Assembly: GCF_017921975.2 (NCBI RefSeq)
Contig: NZ_JAGEMO020000001.1
Location: forward strand, 124,001-188,000
Length of the DNA: 64,000 nt
Source: Hymenobacter terricola
GTDB lineage: Bacteria > Bacteroidota > Bacteroidia > Cytophagales > Hymenobacteraceae
Direction of reading: 5' to 3'
A program made the translations under genes and the position numbers. A model generated the notes under the pieces. That model was given only the letters and a program-made list of their open reading frames with translations, had not been told where the DNA came from and ran no database searches. The first letter of the stretch is position 1. Each line of letters starts with the position of its first letter. Of this stretch, positions 35,180 through 42,653 are shown piece after piece.

Positions 35180-37159
35180 ATGTATCTGACGCCCCGCGGA
35201 TTGTTTCCATTGCTGCTGCTGGCCCTGTCAGGGACGCTGCGCGCCCAGCCGGCACCGCCCCTGGCCACCTACACCGATGCCCAGGCGCGCTACCAGGTGG
35301 CCTACCCCGGCACCTGGCAGCTGCGCAAAGACGTGGCCGGGGCCGAGGCCGCCTTCTACGCGCCCGCCACGGGCCGGCCGGTCCCGGCCGTGGCTACCCT
35401 CACCGTGCGGGAGCTGCCCGATGCGGAAAAAGAGCTTAAGCTAACGGCGGCCGGCGGGCAGGATTCGACATGGCGGCGCGTGCTGCGGTTGCCCCAGGCC
35501 CAGGTGCTGCGCATTGAGCAGCGCGACAACGGCCCCTACGACGAGGTGCGCTACGACTATACCTACGCCGCCACCGCCCTCACCCGCACCCACGTGGTGG
35601 GCCGGCAGGTGTGGCGCGGCGGCTACGAGCTGCGCACCGAGTACCGGGCCGAAACCAGCCAGGACGGCCGCTACCTGGCCCAGGGACAGCAGCTGGTCGA
35701 ATCCTTCGCCTTCACGGCCAAGGGGCTGCCCAGCCGCCGCTACGCCGACCAGCAGTGCGACAACAAGATGTACGGCATCGCGGCCAGCCACCGCGTCGAC
35801 GGCCAGCTGCTGGACGACTGCCGCACCATCCACGAGTTTGCAACCGAAGACCTTACCAACCAGCCCATCATTCACCGGCAGGCGTTGCCGTTTCAGTCCT
35901 ACGCGCTAGCCAAGGGGTTTGATAACTGCCTGTACTCGGTAACCAAGGCCCCTACCGATGCGCCCGAGCTGGTGTACCGCTACGACCCCGCCGCACGCCA
36001 GGGCCGCTACACCACCTGGCGGCTGCCGGCGCAGGGCCCCGATGTCAGCTGGATTTCGGCCGCTACCGACGACAAGGGCGACCTGTATTTCCTGACTTCC
36101 GACGCCAACCAACTCGTGAAAGTGGACCCCACCGCCGGCGCCGTGACCGTGGTCTGGAAAACCGACCCGCTGCAAAAAGCCCCGTTCTACCGCGCCATCG
36201 GCTTCCCGGGCGCGGGCACCCACGGCAACTTCTGCCTCGACGATGCCCACACCATGTACCTCGTGTACAGCACCGACGGCTCCCTGCTGAAAGTTGACCT
36301 CAACACCCTGAAACCCTTCCCCGACCTGATGCCCCTTGAGGGCCTGCCCGAGCGCGGCGGCTACAGCGACCTGCTGATGCAGAACGACGAAGCCGGGCGC
36401 CGCCGCCTCTACCTGGCCGGCCCCCGGGCCTTGTACAAGGTCGACCTGGCCCGGCAAAAGGCCACCCGCGTCCGCCAGGGCACCTACACCGATTTGGCCG
36501 GCTGCAACGTGTTTCGCATCGTGCCCCGCACGGCTCCGGCGGCGCCCCTGCCCACGGTTGTGCTTTGGCGGGGGCGGGTGCTGAATGCCATCACCTCGCA
36601 GCCCCTGCCCGAAGCGCAGCTACGCTTCGGGCCCGAAGGCGACGAAATGAGTGTGCCCATCACAGCCCAGGGCAATTTTGCTTATGCGGCCGTCCCCGGC
36701 CAGCCCTACGCCGCCCACGCCCAGCTAGCCGGCTACCTTGCCATTGACACCCTGTGGACGGCGGGGCCCGGCACCGTCCGGCGCGACATTCTGCTCCGCC
36801 CCTTCGCCGTGGGCACCACGCTGCCGCTCGATAACGTGCAGTTCGAGCAGGGCCAGGCCGTGCTGCTGCCCACCTCCGCGCCCGCCCTCGACCAGCTGGT
36901 GCGCCTTATGACCGATAACCCCCGCCTCACCATTGAGCTGCGCGGCCACACCGACAACGTGGGGCCGCCCGAAAAGAACGTCGTCCTCAGCGAGCAGCGC
37001 GTGGCGGCCGTGAAAGCCTACCTCGTGGGCCACGGCGTGGCCGAGGGCCGCATCAGCGGCATCGGCTACGGCGGTGCCCAGCCCGTGGCCAGCAACGCCC
37101 AGGAAATCACCCGCCGCCTCAACCGCCGCGTCGAGTTTCGGGTAACCGGATTGCAGTGA
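35180..37159 (+). CDS. OmpA-family peptidoglycan-associated protein with large N-terminal region
   Basis: 659 residues. Signal peptide (FPLLLLALSGTLRA, cleavage near AQP). Residues 30-200 contain AYPGTWQLRKDVAGAEAAFY, typical of a PsbP/DUF1795-like lipid-binding fold. Residues 200-445 contain repeated YRYDPAARQGRYTTW-type segments, probably a beta-propeller. The next region (to about 540) has a carboxypeptidase-regulatory-like stretch (WRGRVLNAITSQPLPEAQLR). The C-terminal OmpA domain (about 545-656) has LRGHTDNVGPPEKNVVLSEQ and RRLNRRVEFRV, binding peptidoglycan. It likely links outer membrane to cell wall. Confidence 0.8.
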   Translation: MYLTPRGLFPLLLLALSGTLRAQPAPPLATYTDAQARYQVAYPGTWQLRKDVAGAEAAFYAPATGRPVPAVATLTVRELPDAEKELKLTAAGGQDSTWRRVLRLPQAQVLRIEQRDNGPYDEVRYDYTYAATALTRTHVVGRQVWRGGYELRTEYRAETSQDGRYLAQGQQLVESFAFTAKGLPSRRYADQQCDNKMYGIAASHRVDGQLLDDCRTIHEFATEDLTNQPIIHRQALPFQSYALAKGFDNCLYSVTKAPTDAPELVYRYDPAARQGRYTTWRLPAQGPDVSWISAATDDKGDLYFLTSDANQLVKVDPTAGAVTVVWKTDPLQKAPFYRAIGFPGAGTHGNFCLDDAHTMYLVYSTDGSLLKVDLNTLKPFPDLMPLEGLPERGGYSDLLMQNDEAGRRRLYLAGPRALYKVDLARQKATRVRQGTYTDLAGCNVFRIVPRTAPAAPLPTVVLWRGRVLNAITSQPLPEAQLRFGPEGDEMSVPITAQGNFAYAAVPGQPYAAHAQLAGYLAIDTLWTAGPGTVRRDILLRPFAVGTTLPLDNVQFEQGQAVLLPTSAPALDQLVRLMTDNPRLTIELRGHTDNVGPPEKNVVLSEQRVAAVKAYLVGHGVAEGRISGIGYGGAQPVASNAQEITRRLNRRVEFRVTGLQ

Positions 37160-37165
37160 GCAGCG

Positions 37166-37254
37166 AGCAGTGAAGCATCTCGCGTGCAGCAGTAAACCAA
37201 TCGATTGAGTTAGTACCCCGAGCGAGATGCTTCGCTGCGCTCTGCATGACGTTC
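37166..37254. repeat. Dispersed palindromic repeat, copy A
   Basis: The right arm (37222-37254) is nearly the whole consensus arm (GCGAGATGC to GACGTTCT); the left arm keeps only GAAGCATCTCGC (37172-37183), with a 38-nt middle. It sits between the OmpA-type and SRPBCC genes. Confidence 0.8.
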
Positions 37255-37296
37255 TTGTGCTCACTGTTCACTGTTAACTGACCTATAACTGACCTT

Positions 37297-37743
37297 ATGC
37301 GCGTTCTCCTCCGCACTGCCGTGCCCCAAACGCCCGCCCAGGTAATGGCCGGCTTCACCCGCGAACTGTTTCTGGCCCTGGCCCCGCCTTTTCCAAAGCT
37401 GAAGCTGCGCCGCTTCGACGGCTGCCGCACTGGTGATGTGGTCGAAATCGAGCTGGACACCTTGGTCAAAAAGCTCTCCTGGACTTCGCTCATCACCGAT
37501 GACGGCGTGCTGCCTGACGGCACCCACTTTTTCGTGGACGAAGGCCGGATTCTGCCGCCGCCGTTGCGCTACTGGCAGCACCGCCACCTGCTGGAACCCG
37601 GCCCCAACGGCGGCTGCCTCATCGTCGATAACCTGGAATACCGCACCGCTTCCCGCCTGCTCGACGTGCTGATTTACCCCGCCATGTGGGCCCAGTTTGC
37701 CTGGCGGCGCCCCATTTACCGGCGCTGGTTTGGCCGGAAATAA
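37297..37743 (+). CDS. SRPBCC-type ligand-binding protein
   Basis: 148 residues. Start MRVLLRTAVPQTPAQVMAGF and the following LKLRRFDGCRTGDVVEIELD, DGVLPDGTHFFVDEGRILPP and HRHLLEPGPNGGCLIVDNLE match the START/polyketide-cyclase-like SRPBCC fold (a helix-grip cavity for hydrophobic ligands). Ligand unknown. Its stop TAA (37741-37743) directly abuts the stop of the opposing GNAT gene, so the two genes meet without spacing. The preceding spacer holds repeat copy A. Confidence 0.7.
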   Translation: MRVLLRTAVPQTPAQVMAGFTRELFLALAPPFPKLKLRRFDGCRTGDVVEIELDTLVKKLSWTSLITDDGVLPDGTHFFVDEGRILPPPLRYWQHRHLLEPGPNGGCLIVDNLEYRTASRLLDVLIYPAMWAQFAWRRPIYRRWFGRK

Positions 37744-38220
37744 TTAAAAATCGAGTACCATGCGCGTATCGCCCCGGTTGTAGGGCAGCGGCCGCAGGGG
37801 CACGGGCCGAAAGCCCAGCTTGTCGTAGAGCGCCAGGGCCGGCCGCATGTCGGCGTCCAGCATCACTTCCACGCGGCGGGCGCCCAGCTGCCGGGCTTTG
37901 CACAGAATGCTTTGCCCCAGCGCCCAGCCGATGCCGTGCCGCTGCATGCGGGCAGCAACAGCCATTTTGGCGAGCTCATACACGCCGTCGGGTTCTTTGA
38001 CGAGGGCGCAGGTGCCCGCAATCTCGCCGTCGCACACGGCCATCAGAATGTGGCCGCCGGTATCCAGAATGCGTCGTTGGGGGTAATCGAGAGACTGGTC
38101 GTCGGGGCGTTCGGAGTTGAAATAGCGGGAAATCCACTCGTAGTTCACTTCGTAATTCAGCATCCGAAAAGCGACCTGATGCGCAGGCTCAAAGTCGATA
38201 ATGGCAAGGCGGGCGGGCAT
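37744..38220 (-). CDS. GNAT family N-acetyltransferase
   Basis: 158 residues from ATG 38218-38220 (MPARLAIIDFEPAHQVAFRM). A longer frame opens at 38562 but runs through the opposite gene and has no homology. The GNAT core shows HILMAVCDGEIAGTCALVK, the acetyl-CoA loop MAVAARMQRHGIGWALGQSI (an R-x-x-G-x-G variant) and ALYDKLGFRPVPLRPLPYNR. It would acetylate a small molecule or protein amine. Divergent from the RlmI-like gene, with a shared upstream region of about 80 bp. Confidence 0.85.
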   Translation of the reverse strand: MPARLAIIDFEPAHQVAFRMLNYEVNYEWISRYFNSERPDDQSLDYPQRRILDTGGHILMAVCDGEIAGTCALVKEPDGVYELAKMAVAARMQRHGIGWALGQSILCKARQLGARRVEVMLDADMRPALALYDKLGFRPVPLRPLPYNRGDTRMVLDF

Positions 38221-38284
38221 GGGTGGGAATTGGAGAAAGGGGAAGGACGGAAACGGGACCGCAAAGTTCGCACATAGCGGGCCG

Positions 38285-38292
38285 TACCTTTG
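38285..38292 (+). promoter_or_regulatory. -7 box (TACCTTTG) of the RlmI-like gene, 7 nt before the start codon
   Basis: Exact TAnnTTTG match ending 7 nt before ATG 38300; a nearly leaderless transcript is implied. Confidence 0.55.
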
Positions 38293-38299
38293 CCGTCCT

Positions 38300-39499
38300 A
38301 TGCTAAATCCCGCCACCATCGTCCTCAAAAACGGAAAAGACCACTCCCTACGCCGCCGCCACCCCTGGGTATTCTCCGGCGCCATTGCCCGCGTGAAGGG
38401 CGACACCCACGAGGGCGACGCCGTGCTCGTCGAAGCCATTGATGGCGAATTGCTGGGCGTGGGCCACTTTTCGGGCGGCGGCTCCATTGCCGTGCGCATG
38501 CTGGATTTTGGCCAGAACGCCGTGCTGCCCACCGCCGAATTCTGGCAGGCCAAGCTGGGCAATGCCTACCAGCTGCGGCAGCGCCTGCGCCTGACCGGCG
38601 CGGCCGATACCGACGTTTTTCGCCTCATTCACGCCGAGGGCGACGGCCTGCCGGGCCTCATCATCGACGTGTACGGCGACGTGGCCGTGGTGCAGGCCCA
38701 CAGCGTGGGCATGTATCGCGCCCGCCCCGAAATCGCAGCCGCCCTGCAAGTAGTGTTCGGCGATAAGCTGCGCGCCATCTACGACAAGAGCGCCGAAACC
38801 GTGCCCGGCAACGCCGTGCCCGATGCCCAGAACGGCTACCTCTTCGGCGAAAGCACCGGCACCGAGCACCTCGTGACCGAAAATGGCCACCAGTTTGCCG
38901 TGGACTGGGAAACCGGCCAGAAAACCGGTTTCTTTATTGACCAGCGCGACAACCGCGCCCTGCTGGCCCGCTATTCGCCCGGCCGCCGCGTGCTCAACAC
39001 GTTTTGCTACACCGGCGGCTTCTCCGTCTACGCCCTCGAAGCCGGCGCCGAGCTGGTGCATTCCGTCGACTCCAGCAAGAAAGCCATTGCCCTCACCGAG
39101 CGCAACGCCGAGCTTTCCCGCCACGCCGACCGCCACGCCGCCTACCCCGACGACGTGCTCGGCTTCCTCAAAAACCACTCGGCCCAGTACGATTTGCTGG
39201 TCCTCGACCCGCCCGCCTATGCCAAGCACATGGGCGCCCGCCACGCCGCCCTCATGGGCTACAAGCGCCTGAATGCGGCCGGCATCGCCCACCTCGCGCC
39301 GGGCGGGCTGCTGTTCACGTTCAGCTGCTCCCAGGTCGTGAGCCCCGAATTATTCGAAGGCGCGGTGCTGGCCGCCGCCATCGAAGCCGGCCGGCCGGCC
39401 CGCATCCTGCACCGCCTCACCCAGCCCGCCGACCACCCCGTGAGCCTGTTCCACCCGGAAGGCGCGTATTTGAAAGGGCTGGTGCTGGCCGTGGAGTAA
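38300..39499 (+). CDS. Class I SAM-dependent rRNA methyltransferase, RlmI/RlmK type
   Basis: 399 residues from ATG 38300 (MLNPATIVLKNGKDHSLRRR); an in-frame start at 38201 would precede the promoter box. The N-terminal PUA domain (about 5-85: HPWVFSGAIARVKGDTHEGD) is followed by FRLIHAEGDGLPGLIIDVYG and then the SAM domain: TGFFIDQRDNRALLARYSPG, VLNTFCYTGGFSVYALEAGA and VLDPPAYAKHMGARHAAL. This is the m5C 23S rRNA methyltransferase fold (RlmI methylates C1962 in E. coli). Two small hairpins follow the stop. Confidence 0.88.
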   Translation: MLNPATIVLKNGKDHSLRRRHPWVFSGAIARVKGDTHEGDAVLVEAIDGELLGVGHFSGGGSIAVRMLDFGQNAVLPTAEFWQAKLGNAYQLRQRLRLTGAADTDVFRLIHAEGDGLPGLIIDVYGDVAVVQAHSVGMYRARPEIAAALQVVFGDKLRAIYDKSAETVPGNAVPDAQNGYLFGESTGTEHLVTENGHQFAVDWETGQKTGFFIDQRDNRALLARYSPGRRVLNTFCYTGGFSVYALEAGAELVHSVDSSKKAIALTERNAELSRHADRHAAYPDDVLGFLKNHSAQYDLLVLDPPAYAKHMGARHAALMGYKRLNAAGIAHLAPGGLLFTFSCSQVVSPELFEGAVLAAAIEAGRPARILHRLTQPADHPVSLFHPEGAYLKGLVLAVE

Positions 39500-39508
39500 G
39501 CAATGCAG

Positions 39509-39579
39509 CGCGGACTTTGGGAGTCCGCGTGGGTCGGTCGAGCGGGTGTCGTGCACGCGCAGACGCTCAAAGTCTGCGC
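39509..39579. repeat. Two small hairpins, GCGGACT/AGTCCGC type
   Basis: Hairpin 1: CGCGGACT (39509-39516) with AGTCCGCG (39522-39529). Hairpin 2: GCGCAGAC (39557-39564) with GTCTGCGC (39572-39579). Both share a GCGnAGAC-TTT-like core. They lie between the RlmI-like gene and crtD-like gene, next to its start. Confidence 0.6.
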
Positions 39580-39590
39580 TACAATGTGCT

Positions 39591-41150
39591 ATGCCCGTCG
39601 GCATCAGCCAAACATCTTCCCCGGTTGCGTTGGTTAGCAGTTCTGTGTTTACAAAAGCAAAAAAAGTGTCGCCCTCCCGGCAGCCCGTCGCCGTCATCGG
39701 GGCGGGCATCGCGGGCATTGCCGCGGCGGTGCGGCTGGCGGTGGCGGGGCATGCCGTTACGGTGTTTGAGGCCGGGCCCACGTTTGGGGGCAAGATGCAG
39801 CAGTTCGCGCTGCCGGGCGGGTATCGGTTCGATGCCGGGCCGTCGCTCTTCACGCTGCCGCAGCTGGTGGATGATATTTTCCGGCTGGCGGGCCGCGAGC
39901 CGGCCGACTACTTCCGGTATGAACGGCTGGACCCCATCACCAACTACTTTTTTGCGGATGGTACGCGGCTCACGGCCTGGGCTGAAGCGGGGAAATTCGC
40001 GGCCGAAGTGGAGGAAAAGCTGGGCACGCCAGCGGCGGCAGTTACCGAGTTTCTGACGCACGCCGGTAAGGCGTATGACGCTACGGCGGGCACCTTTTTG
40101 CACAAGTCGCTGCACAAAGCCGGCACCTATTTCAGCCCCGAAACCCTGAAAGCGGTGGCCGCCCTACCGCGGCTGGGCCTGTTGGGCACCATGCACCAGC
40201 GCCACGAAAAAGCCTTTGGCAACGACCCGCGCCTCGTGCAGCTCTTCGACCGCTACGCCACCTACAACGGCTCGGACCCCTACCAGGCCCCGGCCACGCT
40301 GAGCATGATTCCGCACCTGGAGCACGGAATCGGTGCTTTCTATCCCGAAGGCGGCATCTACGCCATCGCCGAAAGCCTGGTGAAACTGGCCACGGAGTTC
40401 GGGGTGAAATTCCGCTACAATGAGCCGGTGGAGGAAATCGTGACGGCCGAAAACCGCGTGACCGGCGTGCGCACCGTGCTGGAGGTGTACGACTTCGGCC
40501 GGGTGGTGAGCAACATGGACGTGGTGCCCACCTACCGGCGCCTGCTGCCGGGCCAGCCCGCGCCGGAGCGCACGCTGGCCCAGCCCCGCTCCTCCTCGGC
40601 GCTCATTTTTTATTGGGGCATCACCCAAGAATTTGCTGAGCTGGAGTTGCACAACATCTTTTTTTCGGCTGATTATCAGCGCGAGTTTCAGGCCATTTTT
40701 CAGGATAAAACCGTGGCCAATGACGTGACGGTGTACGTGAACGTGACCTCCAAAAAAACGCCCACCGACGCCCCGGCCGGCCACGAAAACTGGTTTGTGA
40801 TGGTGAACGTGCCCCACGACCAGGGCCAGGACTGGGCCGCCCTGACGCAGAAAACCCGCGCCAGCGTGCTCCGGAAGCTAAGCCGGGCACTGGGCACCGA
40901 CATCGAGCCGCTGATTGCCGTCGAGAAAACCTGGACGCCGCCCGGCATCGCGGCCGACACGTCGTCGTTTGGCGGCGCGCTCTACGGCAGCTCCTCCAAC
41001 AACGCGCTGGCGGCGTTTTTGCGGCACCCCAATTTTTCGGGGCGGCTCGAAGGGCTGTACTTTTGCGGCGGCTCCGTGCATCCGGGCGGCGGCATTCCGC
41101 TGTGCCTGCTATCTGCCAAAATCGTTTCGTCCCTTATCAATGAGGAATGA
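39591..41150 (+). CDS. FAD-dependent carotenoid desaturase, CrtD/CrtI-like
   Basis: 519 residues from ATG 39591; a GTG at 39546 falls inside a hairpin region and GTG 39645 is also possible. The N-terminal FAD-binding motif VAVIGAGIAGIAAAVRLAVA (GxGxxG at 37-42) is followed by GGKMQQFALPGGYRFDAGPS, TYNGSDPYQAPATLSMIPHL and FYPEGGIYAIAESLV, and the C-terminal GLYFCGGSVHPGGGIPLCL, the carotenoid-desaturase signature. Together with the CruF-like gene 71 bp downstream it fits CrtD, the 3,4-desaturase for 1-hydroxylated carotenoids, but CrtI (phytoene desaturase) is possible. Confidence 0.83.
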   Translation: MPVGISQTSSPVALVSSSVFTKAKKVSPSRQPVAVIGAGIAGIAAAVRLAVAGHAVTVFEAGPTFGGKMQQFALPGGYRFDAGPSLFTLPQLVDDIFRLAGREPADYFRYERLDPITNYFFADGTRLTAWAEAGKFAAEVEEKLGTPAAAVTEFLTHAGKAYDATAGTFLHKSLHKAGTYFSPETLKAVAALPRLGLLGTMHQRHEKAFGNDPRLVQLFDRYATYNGSDPYQAPATLSMIPHLEHGIGAFYPEGGIYAIAESLVKLATEFGVKFRYNEPVEEIVTAENRVTGVRTVLEVYDFGRVVSNMDVVPTYRRLLPGQPAPERTLAQPRSSSALIFYWGITQEFAELELHNIFFSADYQREFQAIFQDKTVANDVTVYVNVTSKKTPTDAPAGHENWFVMVNVPHDQGQDWAALTQKTRASVLRKLSRALGTDIEPLIAVEKTWTPPGIAADTSSFGGALYGSSSNNALAAFLRHPNFSGRLEGLYFCGGSVHPGGGIPLCLLSAKIVSSLINEE

Positions 41151-41208
41151 AGCCGGAGGAGGGAGGAATGGTCAGCTGTTCATTCTTCACGCCCCGGCTT
41201 TATTCCTC
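41142..41208. repeat. Palindrome around the crtD-like stop codon
   Basis: GAGGAATGAAGCCGG (41142-41156) pairs with CCGGCTTTATTCCTC (41194-41208) with one mismatch. The stop TGA (41148-41150) is inside the left arm. Related in sequence to the palindrome at 16894-16968. Confidence 0.6.
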
Positions 41209-41220
41209 GTTCCTTAAAAC

Positions 41221-41901
41221 ATGGTTGATTACACCGAGCCGCTACCGGCCGCAACTACCGGCCGACTGCGCGTGGCCCAAGGCCTGGTGCTGCTGTTCCA
41301 CATCACGGGCTTCGTGGGGCTGGCTTTTTCGAAGAATCCCGATTTCTACCTCAAGTTCACGCCCCTCACGCTGGTGCTCACCGCCGGGCTGCTGGTGGCG
41401 TTTCAGCCGGGGCGCGGGGCCGGTTTTTGGGGGTTCTGCTTCTCGGTGGTGCTGCTGGGCGTGCTGGCCGAGTTTGTGGGCGTGAACACCGGCAAGGTGT
41501 TCGGGCACTACACCTACGGCAGCACCCTGGGCCCAAAGCTGCTGGATATGCCGCCGTTCGTGGGCGTGCCGCCCCTCATTGGCCTCAACTGGCTGGTGCT
41601 AACGTATGTGTGCGGCACCCTGGCCCGCTACCTGCCCCTGCCCGAGCTGCCCCGCACCATCCTCGCCGCCCTGCTCATGGTGGGTTTCGATGCCTGCCTG
41701 GAGCCGGTGGCCGGCCACTACGATTTCTGGCACTGGACGGCAAATATCATTCCGCTCCAAAATTTCCGCGACTGGTTCATCATCGCCTGCATTCTGCAGA
41801 TGCTGTTCAATCGGGCGCGCTTCGTTAAATTCAACCCGCTGGTGCCGCTGGTCTACCTCACGCAGCTGCTGTTTTTCTTCCTTTTGGGCGCAATCCAGTA
41901 A
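41221..41901 (+). CDS. cruF: Carotenoid 1,2-hydratase-type membrane protein, CruF-like
   Basis: 226 residues, seven predicted membrane helices. Motifs typical of the carotenoid biosynthesis (CruF/DUF422) family: GVLAEFVGVNTGKVFGHYTY, LLDMPPFVGVPPLIGLNWLV, LMVGFDACLEPVAGHYDFWH and FRDWFIIA. CruF adds water across the 1',2' double bond of gamma-carotene-type carotenoids, giving the 1'-hydroxy group that CrtD then desaturates next to. This matches the myxol/flexixanthin-type pigments known from Hymenobacter and relatives. The pair lies without crtB or crtY here; those must be elsewhere. Confidence 0.88.
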   Translation: MVDYTEPLPAATTGRLRVAQGLVLLFHITGFVGLAFSKNPDFYLKFTPLTLVLTAGLLVAFQPGRGAGFWGFCFSVVLLGVLAEFVGVNTGKVFGHYTYGSTLGPKLLDMPPFVGVPPLIGLNWLVLTYVCGTLARYLPLPELPRTILAALLMVGFDACLEPVAGHYDFWHWTANIIPLQNFRDWFIIACILQMLFNRARFVKFNPLVPLVYLTQLLFFFLLGAIQ

Positions 41902-42000
41902 GATTTATCGGCCCACCACCGCCGTTGATTTCGGGGCCTGCCGGGCCGCCCAACTTGCGGGGCGGCTCCTCCGTTAGACGCATTCCTTTGTTTCCCACTT

Positions 42001-42615
42001 ATGCCCGATTTTACTCCTTCGGCGGCTTCTTTGGAGGCGGCCATGCCCGTCTTTTACCAACACGGCCTGCACACCGCTACCGATGCGCAGCTGGCCACGG
42101 CCCTGCGCACCACCGTGCCCGACCTCACGGCCCAGTTTGCCGACCGCGCCACGTTGGTGCACCACGCCCTGCTGGCCGATATTGAGCGGCAGAAACGCGA
42201 GCACAGCGCCCTCTACGCCCAGTATTCGTCGGCGGTGGAACGGCTGTATGGCCTGTTGCAGCTCGGGTTGCGCGATTTGGCCTTGGTGCCCAGCCATTTC
42301 TACGGCGATTTGCAGACCGATTTTCCTCGGGTCTGGGATGTGGTAACGGAGCATTTCGCCAGCTACTCGGCCCCGCAGCTGCAGCAGCTGCTGAACGATG
42401 GCATCCGCAACCGTCTGTTTCGTTCCGACATTAATATTCAGCTGGTAACCAAGATATTGATTGAGCAGCTCAACCTCCTGCTCAACCCCCGGATTTTCCC
42501 GCCCGACCGGTTCAGCCCGGGCGAAGTGTTTCGCAGCATCTTCCTGTACTACATTCGCGGCATCTGCACCGATGAAGGCGCGCGGATTGCGGCCGAGCAT
42601 TTTGCCCGGTTGTAG
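42001..42615 (+). CDS. TetR-type transcriptional regulator
   Basis: 204 residues. The N-terminal helix-turn-helix (about 8-50, VFYQHGLHTATDAQLATALR then TVPDLTAQFADRATLVHHAL) follows the TetR pattern, although it is a weak match to the consensus. The rest is all-helical ligand-binding domain of unknown specificity. It lies 100 bp after cruF, with a near-box (TTCCTTTG) upstream, so it could control the carotenoid pair or itself; no operator palindrome was found by eye. The M28 peptidase gene follows 39 bp later. Confidence 0.7.
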   Translation: MPDFTPSAASLEAAMPVFYQHGLHTATDAQLATALRTTVPDLTAQFADRATLVHHALLADIERQKREHSALYAQYSSAVERLYGLLQLGLRDLALVPSHFYGDLQTDFPRVWDVVTEHFASYSAPQLQQLLNDGIRNRLFRSDINIQLVTKILIEQLNLLLNPRIFPPDRFSPGEVFRSIFLYYIRGICTDEGARIAAEHFARL

Positions 42616-42653
42616 GCAGTCCGGGCTCAGTCCGGGCGTAACGACTTGTACTG

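Noticed and set aside
37160..37296. Attachment site or integron site between the OmpA-type and SRPBCC genes
   Set aside because: The palindrome belongs to the dispersed repeat family; no integrase or tRNA gene is present.
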